Assembly: GCA_037355855.1 (NCBI GenBank)
Contig: CM074761.1
Location: 4,359,346 to 4,423,345 of the forward strand
DNA: 64,000 bases
Direction of reading: 5' to 3'
Source of the DNA: Pseudo-nitzschia pungens
Lineage: Eukaryota; Bacillariophyta; Bacillariophyceae; Bacillariales; Bacillariaceae
Shown: one piece after another, positions 34,894-47,716 of the stretch
Position numbering within the stretch: position 1 is the stretch's first letter
How the letters are laid out: every line of letters starts with the position of its first letter
Translations under genes and position numbers: made by a program
The notes under the pieces: generated by a model
Databases searched by the model: none
What the model was told of the DNA's origin: nothing
What the model saw: the letters and a program-made list of their open reading frames with translations, nothing else

Positions 34894-35214
34894 TCAGCCC
34901 CAGGCTTGTTGTAGACTGTAGTGAATAACAAGTTCCCCCCGCTTCGAAAATGTTTCGTTCAAGTCCCGTAATAATTCTTCCGGCCCGGGGCAAAAAGCGG
35001 AATATAGGTAAAGGAACAATGAGTCCCCTTGTTGTAATTTCAACATCCTTCGCAGGAAGACATGGACGGAAGCAAAACGAAGCTCGGCAGATATCTGGAA
35101 TTTCTTCTTCTTCATTATGGGTGCCGACCCTACCGCCACAAAATGAACCTTCACTTTGTCGACTTTTGGTGCTTGTTTTGGTTTCTCGTCGGATGACACG
35201 GTCGGTGACGACAT
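34894..35214 (-). CDS. ATG12: Ubiquitin-like autophagy protein ATG12
   Basis: A single exon encodes 106 residues. After a polar N-terminus of about 20 residues comes a ubiquitin-like fold: VKVHFVAVGSAPIMKKKKFQ, LRRMLKLQQGDSLFLYLYSA, FCPGPEELLRDLNETF and finally VIHYSLQQAWG. The chain ends with the Gly needed for conjugation to ATG5, so no protease trimming is required, as in other ATG12 proteins. The ATG12-ATG5 conjugate acts with ATG16 in ATG8 lipidation on autophagosome membranes. The C-terminal AWG and the APIMK motif are strong family markers. It lacks the long N-terminal extension of animal ATG12. Confidence 0.93.
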   Translation of the reverse strand: MSSPTVSSDEKPKQAPKVDKVKVHFVAVGSAPIMKKKKFQISAELRFASVHVFLRRMLKLQQGDSLFLYLYSAFCPGPEELLRDLNETFSKRGELVIHYSLQQAWG

Positions 35215-36310
35215 TTTTGGGCAGATGCGCTTGGTACGTGTAGCTAAAGCAGTTGGAGAACGACGGATTGTGATTGTTGTGTTAGAGACGTTCTACACGT
35301 ACTCTCCGTCATGGGAAGCAGCGTCTTCCCCCGGCTATCCCTTCAAAGTATTTTCGTGCCGTGTCTGCGATTCGTTGACATCTATCGCACACGAAAGAGA
35401 ACAAGCGCAGTTGCACCGAATAGTAAGATCGAACCTTTTCGCATCAAAACACGAGTAACCTTACTGTAATCGACAACAAGTTCACGAAATCCAAGAACAA
35501 AACGGAGAAACACTCGGGTTGCGCGCGCATTATCACGATCGCATCAGTGTTTGGCTGATGTGAAAACTCTTCCAAGTTCGCATCACAAAATAATACGTAC
35601 CGGTAGTAATATTATTCTTGATTGATTTTGATTTTGAATTCTTGAATAGGAAATAGGAAGTAGCAGTTCGTATTGCTAGTCACCAAGACAGGGAAATCTT
35701 ACCTCCAATAGATTCCACATCGGTAACCCATAATCAATAGGACCCGCTATCCTTTGCAAATGCAAACAGTAGTAGTAAGATTCACTTCCAACAGAAGCCA
35801 GCATGGTTGGTTTGCTGTTTTGCTCCATGCACTTTTTCACTTTGCCCACTTCGCACCATCACATCACGTGTAGTGCGATCAGTGAATACTTTGTAACTCG
35901 ACACCGAAAAAGTGAAATGATAGACCAGCATGTTGCTTTGTCTACACTTTATACAGCATCACTTCCTTTTTTGTCAGGATCATTTAATCAATCATAGATT
36001 TTGCTCTACTTTTATATTATACATTTTACAATATTTTTCATGAGTATCAGGATGATGTAATTGCAGTAAATGCCGCTTTTTATTTCCACTCATGGCGAAA
36101 GGCAGAAAATTCGCTGTCATGAGTCAGTTGCATCGTTCATTGATCTCCGCATCTAGTTGACAAAGAGTGGCTTGTGAAATGAGTGAACGGTCAAAACTGG
36201 TCCAGTGCCACCAGTGCCTTCTAGTAAATAATAATCAAAAACGTAAACTTCAAGCGCGTTCTAAATCTATTCTTTTATCAGGTATTCACTCACGAACCAT
36301 GGCGGTCATT
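35215..36310. other. Intergenic region, ATG12 / Pol III subunit
   Basis: About 1.1 kb without a recognised gene. It contains the word GTAACCTTAC near 35455. Short frames at 35803-35997 and around have no conserved motif. Confidence 0.45.
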
Positions 36311-39300
36311 CTACGTTCTCGATTTCCACAACATGTTCGGAAGCCCGGTTCCAATCGGTATAGGAGTCCCCATGATGATACATTCACTCACACCAACGAC
36401 TTCATCTGTTCTGCCATGAACCGAAGCATCAAACAAGTGATCAGTTGTCTTTTTGATTCAAATGTGACGTTATACAGTGAAAAGACAAAACGACGGCAAG
36501 TGAGGAGTCTTGAGTAAAACATTGTCAGAAAAGCTCATTACGAACGATGAACAATATCATATCTTACCTTTTCGAACGACGCCAAATGCAACACACTTTC
36601 GCGCATCTTGGAAACACCGAATCTAGTGATCCCAAGCACCTCTCCCTTAAACGTCATCACATCGGAAAGTAGCAAAAGATGTCTGCTATCAATACCAATT
36701 CCATACGCTGACATGATATAAGAAATTTCGGACGCAATTTGAGTACGTGCGGCTTCGACTCCGAGAACATCTTCGACTTCGATAATGTGATTGGTCCAAG
36801 TATGGTTTCCGTCGATCCCCGGGCTTCCCATCACATCTTGGAGGCCGTAGCCTTCCACAAGAAGATTGTAAGTCGGTTTTCCATCTTTGTCAGTCTCATT
36901 AATAACGGCACGATTCACGGAAGGGATACCCTGCACAATTACATTTGGAAGAACCGTCTTGAGTTCTTGCATACAGAAGTACGTCGAACTTTTGTTGCGC
37001 GAAGGGACGTAAATGCGCAACTTGTTGTTGCAGCGGCGTTTGACTTTAACGTCGACGTCATCCAGCAAACGTAAAATTGGTGGTCTTGTAACTCCCCTGC
37101 AACCGCGTAAAATGGAATTCCTCACACTTTCGGAATCAACGTTCAACTTCAGTTGATCGATTGCATCTGATCATATTGTGCAAAAAGCAACAGATGTGAG
37201 CAAGGAATAGGCATAAAGAGAAACGTTCGAACAACATTACTTACCCATATCAAGTTCGATGCTGATGTAGCACGCATTTGGAGAAATTACTTCTTTGATG
37301 TATTTCGAAACTTGGCCGAGAGTTGTTTTCTCTATTCCAGCTTTGACCACACGAGCTGCAATTTTGTTGTCGTCTTGCTCTAATTTCACCGTAATAATTG
37401 GGGTCGAAATGAGCTTGGAAGCATTAATGATCTCTTTAATCCGAGGAACTCCAAGAGTCACATTCATCGAACTAATACCAGAAAAGTGAAATGTCTTCAA
37501 AGTCATCTGGGTACCTGGTTCACTAATACTTTGAGCTCCAATCGCCCCGACAGCCTCTCCAGGTTCGACGTAAGACGCGGTACACTTATCTAGAGTGACG
37601 TCAAGAAACTTGTTAAGCTGACTGAGTGTGAATCGACAAGAGGTCCAAGTCAACGATGAGAGGTCCACCGATTTTCCACCGAAGTCATCGATGAGCTCTG
37701 TTTGTTTCTTTGCCATGGAGTCAAAGTAGTCACTGATCTCTTTCAAAATTTCTGCCCCTTCTGGTAAAAGACTTTGAAACCTCTTTTCTTTCAACTTCGA
37801 TCTGACAATAGATCTTAATTCGTCCGGCCCAAGCGTCTTTTCGTCTCGGCAAGGAAAGTCCTCCCGGATGGTCATCGACAAACGTCCAAAATCCACGGGT
37901 CGATCGTTGCTTTCCATTACATTAGGGTTCAATCCATCGTCTCCGTAAATAAATTGCACAACTGTATTTTCGCTGTTTCGAACCGTCTTGTCATATTGCA
38001 TAGATAGATCCTCAAGAGCCTTCATTAGTCGTCGTGCCATGTAGCCAGTTTCGGCGGTTTTGACTGCGGTATCAACTAGACCTTCTCGACCACCCATTGC
38101 GTGAAAAAAGAATTCCGTTGCCGTCAGTCCCGTGTAGAACGAATTGGCGACGAATCCTTTCGCAGATGGTGTGAGACTACCCACCTCGAAATGCGGCAGA
38201 GTCCTTCCAACGAAGCCATTTTGAATACGCATTCCACCAACAGCCTGTTGACCTACACAAGATATCATCTGCGAAATATTCAGAGGACTTCCTTTCGACC
38301 CACAGGCCGCCATAATGCGGGGCGAGTTCGACCACGGCAGTTGTTTCATTGCCTCTTGCCCGGCAGATTCTCGAAGTCTACCAAGGATTCCATTCAGAAT
38401 CTCTTCCAAACTTTGCAAAAGATCACAACCTGGTCTGAGTTCTAGCTGTCCATTGTCGTAAAGATCAAGGTTAGCCTCGGACTTCTGGTATCCCTCGAGT
38501 AGAATTCCGTGTTTCATTTTTGTTAGGTCATCCGAGGGCGTCACATCAGAAATTCCGATGGAGAACCCGCGATGAATCCCCATGTACCTTCCGCAAAACT
38601 TTGACCAGCGATCAAGAAGCTTTGCGCTTTCTTGCGGTCCATAGTCACGAAGAACAGTGAAAATCAAACCTGTCTTACTGCCATCACCAATCGTTTTCTT
38701 GGCAATATTTCCAGATATAAGTTCACCGTTACGAAAATCAACCCAGCCATCGTTTTTACAAAAATGCTTGCTGCCAATGTAGTTCTTTTCTTTCGTTGCG
38801 AAGCTGACTTTGATACTCGTTTCATTATTCGGTTGAAGCATTGTGGTGAACACTTGCTTTCCGGTCCAGAGCTTCATGGGTTTCACCAGAGTAGGTGGTG
38901 GGATATCGATTTTCTCCACGGCATCACCAAAGTACGTTACAAGCTGACAGAACTGCTCATATGTATAAAATCGATCGGTCTGTGTCAGTAGGTACGACGC
39001 GCTCAAAAAATCCTGACTGGCAGCCACTAGAGGTTCCCCATTTCGGGGTGTGGTCAAATTGTTGTGGACTCCCATCAATAGGTTTGCCTCGGCGCGAGCC
39101 TCCTCTGTCTGTGGCAAATGCATATTCATCTCGTCACCATCGAAATCGGCATTGTACGGCGCGCAAACGCAAATATTGAATCGAAAGGTTCTCCACTCCA
39201 TGACCTTGGCTCTGTGCGCCATGATGGAGACCCTGTGCAATGAAGGCTGTCGGTTAAACAGAACTACATCACCGTCCTCCATGTGGCGTTCGACAATATC

Positions 39301-40790
39301 GCCTTCCCTTAAACTCCGTGCTATTTTTTCTCTGTCGCCAAATGCAAGAGATTTATCGAATCCTTTCCCATCTCCGCAGCGAACTAGATTCGCTCCTGGA
39401 TGAGCGTAAGGACCGTTTCTGACCCTTTGTTGCAATTTCTTTTTGTTGTACCTCGAGACGCGTTCTGACGACAAGGTCGCTCGATGTGAGATTATCATCG
39501 AAAAAAATTCTTCTAGAATCTGCACCGGTGCAATCTGCTCTTACCTGGATACGTCATTGTCATCGCAACCCTCTTTGGAACCCCTACTTGATTCACCAAC
39601 AAATTGGGATCGGGGGAAATGACCGTACGCGCCGAAAAGTCGACGCGCTTTCCCGAAAGATTTTGACGAAATCGTCCTTGTTTTCCTTTGAGCCGCTGAC
39701 ACAAACCACGGATTGGTTTGGCTCCGATGGGTCTCTGGATTCCCGGGCTTTCTCCGTTGAAATACTGGGCCACCTGTGTTTGCAAGTAGTCCCATTCTTC
39801 CATGATTGTGCGGGGAGGGTTTCCTTTGGTCAGTGCCATCTCGAGAGCCACGTTAATATCCAGGATTTCCTGTAGTTTCACGGTCAAATCATCTTCGTTG
39901 GAGCCCCCTCCGAACTCAACTTTTACACCCGGTCGGATTGGAACGGGCGGGACAAGTATGCTCTCCAAGATCAGCGTCTCCGGCCTTCCGTTCAGAGGAT
40001 CGAGCCACATAACCTCACAATCTTCGTCGGGGATGCGTTTGAATATTTCTAAAACTTTGTTCGGGAGCAGATCTTCGAACGGAGGACTCGCACCGGTCAT
40101 CACGTTGACCAAATCTTTGTTGTGGTCCATCGCCATCGACAGACTATCCATCAGATGATCCAGCTCGTCCTCCGAATGCCTGCCCTTGTATTTTTCGTGC
40201 ACCAACTTGAGGGTGGGAACCCCGGTGATTTTCTTGACGGTTCCGTTCACGGCTCCACAGTACGGGCACTGCTTCGATTTTTTGCACCTGTCGATGACTT
40301 TCTTCAGCGTCGCGTTTTTCGCCAGGACGTCGGTCTTCGGATTTCTCATCCTCGCCAGGAACTGCTCCCGTTCCGAGTTGTCCAGAAGAATCCGGGAGCA
40401 GGTCTTGCAAACGCACTGCAGGATCTGCAGGGTGTGTCGAAGGTACCCGATGTGGAAGACCGGCAGCGCCAGGCGGATGTATCCGAAATGGCCGGCGCAA
40501 TCCTGCAATTTCTTTTTGCACGTGGCGCACGTAGATACCTTATCGGAGACACCCAGCCGGGGGTCCAGGCAACCGCCGGGCGCCGGGTTTCGAGACGGCA
40601 TGGAAAAGAGTTCCCGGGACGTGACCTGGAACTCCGCGAGGCGTTGCATCTCCGACGGCGACAAGAGGCCGAACTGAATGGACTTGATCTTTTTCGGGAC
40701 GTTGTCCCCCTTGATCAAGCGTTTCCGACCGATGGTCGGCGTATCGTTATCGTCGCTGGCGCCATTCGCCCACAAACTCGTGGAGGCCAT
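36311..40790 (-). CDS. POLR3A: RNA polymerase III largest subunit RPC1
   Basis: Four exons on the minus strand: 40790-39545, 39464-37245, 37166-36568 and 36448-36311 (introns 80, 78 and 119 bp). The sum is 4203 nt, 1400 residues, typical for RPC1. Seen in order: the zinc-site region [31 protein letters not shown] near the N-terminus (Pol III-like), the catalytic loop [19 protein letters not shown] (Asp residues 522-526), CGSKGS and bridge helix [20 protein letters not shown], trigger-loop region [20 protein letters not shown], and [14 protein letters not shown]. The last exon has [17 protein letters not shown] and no heptad CTD. Pol III makes tRNA, 5S rRNA and U6. The final 46-codon exon was found by splice phase and the SECIIMG motif. 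Confidence 0.97.
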
Positions 40791-41575
40791 CGTTCTTTGA
40801 GAAAGAGACCGGTAGATTCGTACGGAATGAAATCTCTTCTCCGTTTCGATGGGACGAATCAATCGATCAATCAATCAATACAGTAAGGTATCGGTTGCCT
40901 GATTCGAATGAACAAAAACTCGGACGGAGTTAAGAACCAATTTATTGGACCACAACCAATCTACCGGTAAACCTTATTGTGAATTGGATCTAGTTTGATG
41001 GATATGACAACGCCTCTCTTTTTGATGTACGAGTAAGTTAAGTTACCCGATACAGTAGATCTACGGTGCGGTATTCAAAATTCCGAAACCTAAAAACAAT
41101 ACCGGTCTTACCCGTACTGGAGTGATGTTCTTGTCATCACCTTCCACTGGCTCTTGACAGGAGTAAGTTAGTTGTACAATTTTAAGAGTAGTTAGTGACA
41201 AGCGATTGGTGGCGGTCAGAGCAGTTTTGAGTGAAACTTGCCCATGTGCTTGTTTTTGGTAGGTGACGCTATTACTGTATGTTACGAAATGTACATATGG
41301 TCCCTAATTCCTAACCTTCCTGATTGCGGTATGTATGAAGGATACAAATAATAATAACAACAACAAGAGCAAGTCTTCGAATCGATCCATTATCCAACCT
41401 CCCTCCCTCCGATCCAAACTTTTGGTTCGGAAGACTCGAGACTTTTTGAGGCACGCCTCATTTGCAAGCAACCCCGTAGGTATCGGGCATCGTCCAGACC
41501 AGAGACGAGACGATCACAGGAGCCGGTGCTCTCCCTCTTTTCGTGTTCGGCATTGGACCAAAAAGTTATAGAAAC
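40791..41575. other. Divergent intergenic region, RPC1 / membrane protein
   Basis: The region has GGTAAACCTTATTG near 40969 and an AATCAATCAATCAAT run at about 40860, just upstream of the RPC1 start. Nothing else is recognised. Confidence 0.45.
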
Positions 41576-43321
41576 ATGACGAGGCTCGAATCGATATCGA
41601 TTGACACGGGCGATACGGAATCGGATGACGAGCGCGAGCACGATCGCGAGCGCGAGGAACCCACCCGATCCCGGATCATCGAGTGCATCAAGGCGTCTCC
41701 GAATCTGACGATCCGACCGGCCGATCTCTCGCGGCAACTGGGATTTTCCATCAACGATGCTTCGGCGGAACTCTGCGGGCTGCTGCAGATCGTTGGTCGG
41801 GGATCGTCGTTCCGTTTCGAGAAGGTCGAGATCGGTCGGGACGGAAGCGGAGGCGCGAGATCGTCGGTAAACTCGATGGTGTTCCGATTCCCGAGCGATT
41901 TCGAACGCAGGGTGTCGCGGGCTCGGACGAAGGACGCGTTTCGGGTCTGGGTCGAGGTCGCGATCAAGGCCCTCAAGGTCGTTGCCGCATTTGGTCTGGT
42001 GGTATCCATAGCGATCGTATCGATCGCAATGATGGTGGCTCTCGTAGCCGCCCTCGTTGCGCTCTCCCGCGGAGGGGGAGACTCTCGCGTCGTGCGCAAC
42101 AACGTTTCGCGAAAACTGAGGAGCCTGGTGTTTACCGTTCGACAATTGCTGTTCTGCTTTGCCATGCTGGGACCTCCCGGCGGTGACAACGACGGCGATC
42201 GGAACCACTTTTTCCGGGAAGTCGCCTACGACGCTTGGCTCGTCACGAGTGTGTGCTGCGGGAATCCCGGCAACGTGTTCTTTTGGTGGCGGGCGGGGAG
42301 CTTGCGCCAGAGAGCGCAGCGTCGGGGTTGGAGCTACGCAACCAGAAACACGTTCGCAAGCAACGGTGACGCATCCGAATCCGAGAGTTTTGGTCTGTTG
42401 TCTCGTCGAAACAATTCTCGATCGGATAGCGCCGGGGACCAGAGACGAGAACTTCCGCAAAGGAGCTTGATCTCTTCGCTGGTCGAGTTTTTGTTTGGAC
42501 CCACGACGCCGTCCGGGACCTCGAACGCCGACAAGTGGAGATTGCGCAGCGCTGTCATTCTGTCCAAGACCAACAACGAAGGAGGATCGCTCCGTCCTGT
42601 ATCCCTCGAGGAGTTGGTTCCGTTCGTAGATACTCCTCCTTCTTCATTGAACGACAAGTTTCAGGTAGTAGCAGAAGGATTGTCGATCGTATCGTATTTC
42701 AATGGTGTCCCTTGCTCGAAGCCCGCCATCGATGGCGATGCCACAACACGACAGAACACAGAAAACGAATCGAAGGCCCTCTTTGACTTTCCCGAATTGA
42801 TTTCGGAGAGTCGCCAGGTTCGGTACGACGATCCACAAATGTGGGATCGAACGATGGAAGAAACGAAGGGGGACCTGGGCGACTTTTTCTACGCGAAAGA
42901 TACTCCCTCCGTGCGTGGATCGGGACCGACTTCTGCGAGTCGTCGGACGGGTTCCAAGACCCCGAGGGCATTGCCGAAGTATTTGTACGAACAAGACAAA
43001 ACCTTTTCATCGCTCTCCAGGAATCAATTTTTCTGCTGTTTGCTTCTCACTACTCTCAATTTCTTCGGTGTAATCTGGTTTTCTCGGTCTTTGGAATCGG
43101 GTGGGATCCTGCAAGAGAATTTGGGGCCTATTGGTGATATTTTGAAAGCAGGTTTGGTTCCCGTTCTATGGTTCTACGCGAGATTGTTTGTTCTGATCCC
43201 AACAGGCCGCGTTGCATACGTCCTAATCTACAACGAGTTGTGTAAGAGACGAAATATGAGGAGGAAGAACTTAGCATCCGAGCTACTCCGCGATGAAGAT
43301 GAACATAGCGAACTGAATTGA
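41576..43321 (+). CDS. Membrane protein with N-terminal winged-helix-like domain, cyanobacterial/plastid-type family
   Basis: A single exon encodes 581 residues; the ATG at 41576 is used since the longer frame opens with GTG. Residues about 32-115 read like a small winged-helix domain (IIECIKASPNLTIRPADLSR, then LGFSINDASAELCGLLQIVG) that ends in MVFRFPSDFERRVS. A long hydrophobic segment follows (about 128-165, ALKVVAAFGLVVSIAIVSIA). The C-terminal third has two or three more membrane segments (around FFCCLLLTTLNFFGVIWFS and LKAGLVPVLWFYARLFVLIP). The order of wing-like domain, VFRFP motif and membrane helix resembles an uncharacterised family in cyanobacteria and plastid-bearing eukaryotes, judged from memory. 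No presequence is seen. Function unknown. Confidence 0.75.
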   Translation: MTRLESISIDTGDTESDDEREHDREREEPTRSRIIECIKASPNLTIRPADLSRQLGFSINDASAELCGLLQIVGRGSSFRFEKVEIGRDGSGGARSSVNSMVFRFPSDFERRVSRARTKDAFRVWVEVAIKALKVVAAFGLVVSIAIVSIAMMVALVAALVALSRGGGDSRVVRNNVSRKLRSLVFTVRQLLFCFAMLGPPGGDNDGDRNHFFREVAYDAWLVTSVCCGNPGNVFFWWRAGSLRQRAQRRGWSYATRNTFASNGDASESESFGLLSRRNNSRSDSAGDQRRELPQRSLISSLVEFLFGPTTPSGTSNADKWRLRSAVILSKTNNEGGSLRPVSLEELVPFVDTPPSSLNDKFQVVAEGLSIVSYFNGVPCSKPAIDGDATTRQNTENESKALFDFPELISESRQVRYDDPQMWDRTMEETKGDLGDFFYAKDTPSVRGSGPTSASRRTGSKTPRALPKYLYEQDKTFSSLSRNQFFCCLLLTTLNFFGVIWFSRSLESGGILQENLGPIGDILKAGLVPVLWFYARLFVLIPTGRVAYVLIYNELCKRRNMRRKNLASELLRDEDEHSELN

Positions 43322-45455
43322 GAATTCCCTAGAGAAGTATCTCCTGCCGTACAATTCATAGTGCGTAGGAATCATATTCGTTTCTCACGAATGTGAAACG
43401 ATTGGATGAACTAGAGGATTTTCGGCGGTTGAGGTTCATCTGATCGTACCCTCAACGAAACGTCTACTACTACAATCCAAATTACTACCATGTCCACAGC
43501 GAAGCAAATGTCTGTTTAACCAAGTTCCTATTTTTGACGAAAAGAACGAGAAGAAAGGTTTTTTCGTCCGGAAGCTAGACTTTTCACCCGCCGTTGCACT
43601 CAAATTTTCTCGGAACCCCAGAAGCGTTTTCGGTAGAAGATTGCACAGGCAATCGATATCAATATCGACGAGGCCCTCGCTATTTTTCTCTTGATGAAGC
43701 AAGAAAGAGCATGAGATATTCTGAATAGAATGGCTCCTGGAATTCGGACTTGGTTTCAGCTACATGCAGCATCTCATGCACGCGCTGAAGGTTGGGACCC
43801 GTATTTCACTCCAAACTACAATATGTCTATAGGACAGGATGGTCGGTCAATAAACACTAATTACGAAGAAATAAACTTGATTATCCGTAGAACCTTAGAT
43901 GCCTTCACCGTGCCCACACTTACCATAACGTAGTCACTGTTAGGGTCTGACACCAATCATGCGTTGGCTACGAAGGGTGTCGATATACAAACACAAGCAG
44001 TTTCAGTGGTAGGGTTCCACACATACTAGTAGAAGCAGCAACAATATCTACAGTTCGTTCCAGCAACGTGAGTGCCCGCAGCGATCATAAACCATTGTGC
44101 AAGCTCGGCACTGGTGAACCTCTCTCCCTTTCCACTTGAGTCAAGTCGTTCAAAGAAACGCAGACAAGAAATCATACTATTACCCGGTCCCTTCCGGAAG
44201 CCAAGTCAATAAGAGCAGGGCGATCCGACCTCATTCAATCCTAACGTTACGAGTGACACAATGCAATCTTCATCCATTCGATACTCTACACCCCCGTCTA
44301 TCTCATACTCTAGTACGAGCAAGGCGTGTGACATTCTCGCTCAATGATACTCACATTCAGAGCACGGCGATACAGACTTCTCACCGCTTCACCGTCTCCG
44401 ACTCTTCGAAGGACGAAGGAAGGAGATTCTTTCCCCGGAGCCAATCAAATTCGTATAGTTAATTGGACGGTAATTCGAGCAGATACGATACGATTCGAAT
44501 CATCGCTGATCGAATCAAGTTGATAATCAATAAGCAAGTTGTGCGTCGAGTGTTCCAATCGATTTCACACTTCAATCCGGGCACTGAGATACGGAGAGTC
44601 GCTTCACCGCTTAATGAACCTACAATATACCGCTATACTCATCACGGCGTCTCGTCGGAGTAAGCCTATTTGGAGAAAGTCGCCTTGGTGGGAACCACGG
44701 CCACTTCCAAAGCCCTGAATTGCTCTAGTGCCCCCCCCCCCGAGGGAAGACACCAGTTGAGAAGTGTGGTTAGAATTGATGGAACTAAACCGCCGGGCAT
44801 CATGAGGTCTTGGGAAGAGCCCGATTTGAATTCCATCAAATGTGATGCAGCTTCTTGGCTGGTTCACAGTTATCTTGTTTTGAGAAAGCTTTGGAACAGT
44901 CTATACCCCAGCATTGATGAAAGTGTACTTGTTGGTTCCTAGTACTGTATCTTTAACACAAGACACAGAGAATTGTTACACGGTGGTGGGGGAGTGTGGG
45001 AGAGGGGTCTTCCTGGTGGGATTACTAAAACATCCACCAGCCACCAGGATTATATTTTCCTGCTTTCAGAGGGACCACATGGTGCCCTGGAGATTTTGGG
45101 ATCTGCTACTAGTTTGGTAACTACTTCAGTTTTGTTGAAAAGAGTGCATAGGATATGCACGTTCCGCACCTTTTTAGAATCCATTTCACACAACGAGTTA
45201 CTCGTAAGAATTTTTTTAGACGCGACTGAGGTCAAAATTACTTAGATCGTATCCAGGCAAAGCGTTGAACGGGCATCGGATCCCGCTGTGACGGATCCCA
45301 CTGTGACAGAGTTGAATTTGCATGATTACAAGTGACGGTCGATTGCTATGTTCTGTATTGGTCATAATATTGTAAACAAGATCAAAGCCGTACTTTCATA
45401 GTTATCCTTACAGTCACCAAGTTTTGCGGGAAACATCCAGGTTGAGTTTGCTACA
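43322..45455. other. Long intergenic region without recognised genes
   Basis: About 2.1 kb. A (C)12 run lies at about 44711. Several frames of 60-110 codons exist on both strands (for example 43702-43436 minus, 44670-44942 plus) but none shows a family motif or good start context. A short direct repeat GGATCCC(G/A)CTGTGAC occurs at about 45280 and 45295. Confidence 0.4.
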
Positions 45456-47498
45456 ATGTCGACTTCAGAAGAACTTGGAGTAGACGTCGAAATGGACCCG
45501 ACGGGCGAACTGCGTTATCTGTCAACCTTGATAGAAGAAGATAATGCATTGGTTGTAGATAGTGGACCAAAAGATAAGAATCAGGCACCTAGCCTGAGTG
45601 TTGTTCAATCCTATGGCAATCCCTTGTCACCAGAGGAAGCTTCCGAAGCCGTTCCCATCGGAAGTGATGGGTTGATAAGACATGCGATCGTGGTTCCGGA
45701 TAACTTTTGCGTGAATGGACAGCTTCTCGACGGTTTGAACAAGCGAGATTTCGACGTTGAAAACGCTGCTATTAAGCCAAGACGCGCAACTCTTCCAATT
45801 CGGAAAAAAGACCTAATGAGTTCTCTGACGAAGGTGGATGGTGAAGACGGTCCTCGGTATATATTTAACGGCGTTTTGAACGGATGGCCATCTCTGAGAC
45901 ACTTTGAACTGATTGCTTTGGAAAAAAAACGGTCTCTACCAGGTATTCCAGGACGAGTCCAACCTCCGCACTACATCATGGATACTATTGGGAAAGCCTG
46001 GTCGTCGCATTGGAGAGCAGACAAAGAAGGAAAACAAGGTAAACATTCTCAAACTCATCCGAACACTCCTGACTTTTATTCCATCTGCTCATCGCTCTCA
46101 CATTGTGTCGAAATCTCTTAATAACCAGGCATACCCCCCGAAATTGCGGATGAAGACAAGATATACCGCGCTACTTTGAGAGGTGCATCCTGGACTTCTC
46201 TCGGTTGGTCTCCAGAGAGTCCTGGCTTTTTGTTCTGGTACGAAGCGCACCATAGCAAAGGCCCTCGTGTTCTGTATGGCACGGACACTGTATCAGAGGT
46301 AAAAGATGATGTTTGCAAAATGGTAAGGATTCCGCATAGACTTTAAGAGACTGCTTTTGCATTATGCAACTCGCCATACAACCGTTGTCATCTAATGTAA
46401 AGTCCGATTCTTCGTTCATCTTCAGGTTCATATGATATCTCATAGGGTACGTATCATCTACAAAACATTGATTGAAATCCATTTATTACCTGTTTGGTGT
46501 GATTCGATCTGAGACTAATCATAAATTTCAATTTGTCTTGTAATCTGCTATACAGTATGCGATGAATCGCGAATCTCCCAAGGACAAGGTAAATCGCACG
46601 CTGTATCTTTTTCGGGTCTGTGGCACAAATGATTGAATCGTACATTGATCTCTCTAACTTTTATTCCTCTCTCAACTGATTGTGTCTCAGCTGACTTACC
46701 ACTCGCTTGTTTTTCTAGAGTGGGAAAACAGTCCATACGGCACTATATTGGAAGGAGCTTTTCTCAATGGAATTGGTGGTTATAAAGGTACGACAAGTAA
46801 ACTGACCTTACTGACGACTTGTTTATCACTCCTCGTTCATATTGGCTCACCTTTATTGCTCAATCTGAATCTGTTATTAAAATCCAGGCAAATGCAATTG
46901 GTATGTACGGTGTAGCTAGGATCATCAATATTTTTATGCTTGTTGAGATAACCGAGAGGAATAAATCTGTTCTTCAAGTGATTTGATTGACCTAAGTGCT
47001 TTGTTTTCGACTGCCAATTCCTCCTAAAGGTACGATGACAAAGACGATGATGTGACTACATTATACGAAACTTTGCCGCCGGAAATGATCAGTCCATGGT
47101 TGACAACAGCGATAGAGATCCGCTGCTATGATGTTGAAGCAAGAAATCTTGCTGAACTGAAGGAATACATCGAGAAGTACAATGGACCGACCAAGCGATT
47201 TCTTGATCCAAGATATACATTTTCACATCCTGCCCGCCTCACATATAAAAGTCGATCGAACATAGCTCAATATCTCGTGAACTACATCAGCCGAAATGGT
47301 AGCTACTCCGAGATCGCTCGGAACTGTCAGACGTTCGCTGCGGACGTGTGTTCCTTTTTGGCTGGGAAGAAAGACGTCGTCCCGTACCATCCAATCAACA
47401 GAATTGAGTACTACAATAGATCGCATTTGTTCTTATATGACAGCAGTATGTACAAGGCAAAGAAGAGCGAGAGTTTGAAAGGTAAAGTAGCTAAATGA
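45456..47498 (+). CDS. Hypothetical protein with C-terminal NCQ motif; six exons including 13-nt and 33-nt microexons
   Basis: Exons fitting in phase are 45456-46038, 46129-46322, 46556-46588, 46721-46787, 46888-46900 and 47030-47498, 452 residues in all. All introns have GT-AG ends. The first 110 residues are acidic and variable. The body includes RHFELIALEKKRSLPGIPGR (His about 149), LGWSPESPGFLFWYEAHHSK and GTILEGAFLNGIGGYKG. The last exon has PRYTFSHPARLTY and SEIARNCQTFAADVCSFLAG (Cys about 395), then HPINRIEYYNRSHLFLY. The NCQ-TFA block recalls the catalytic Cys motif of LRAT/NlpC-P60 and PPPDE-type papain-like folds (N-C-x-H-F), with the earlier His as a possible partner; this is inference. 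I know no named family. It is convergent with RAD23. Confidence 0.75.
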
Positions 47499-47716
47499 AA
47501 AATGAACGTGGAAATTTGACGTCGAGAAAAGTGGTCGGATTCATGAACAATGCGTTTTCCAGTACACGTGCGTGTTGTGTCAGAAATGTAAAAAGTAATA
47601 ATAGTAATAATGCATCAAAAGAGAATACTGATTCCTCTAATTTTCAAAAAGGGTTATCTTGCTTTGTTTGGCATTCTATTTTTTGCGCTTCCATTCTCCC
47701 TCTTTTGTTCATTATT

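Noticed and set aside
41390..42460. 356-codon minus-strand frame
   Set aside because: It is antisense to the membrane-protein gene and has no motif; the plus frame has coherent domains and membrane segments.
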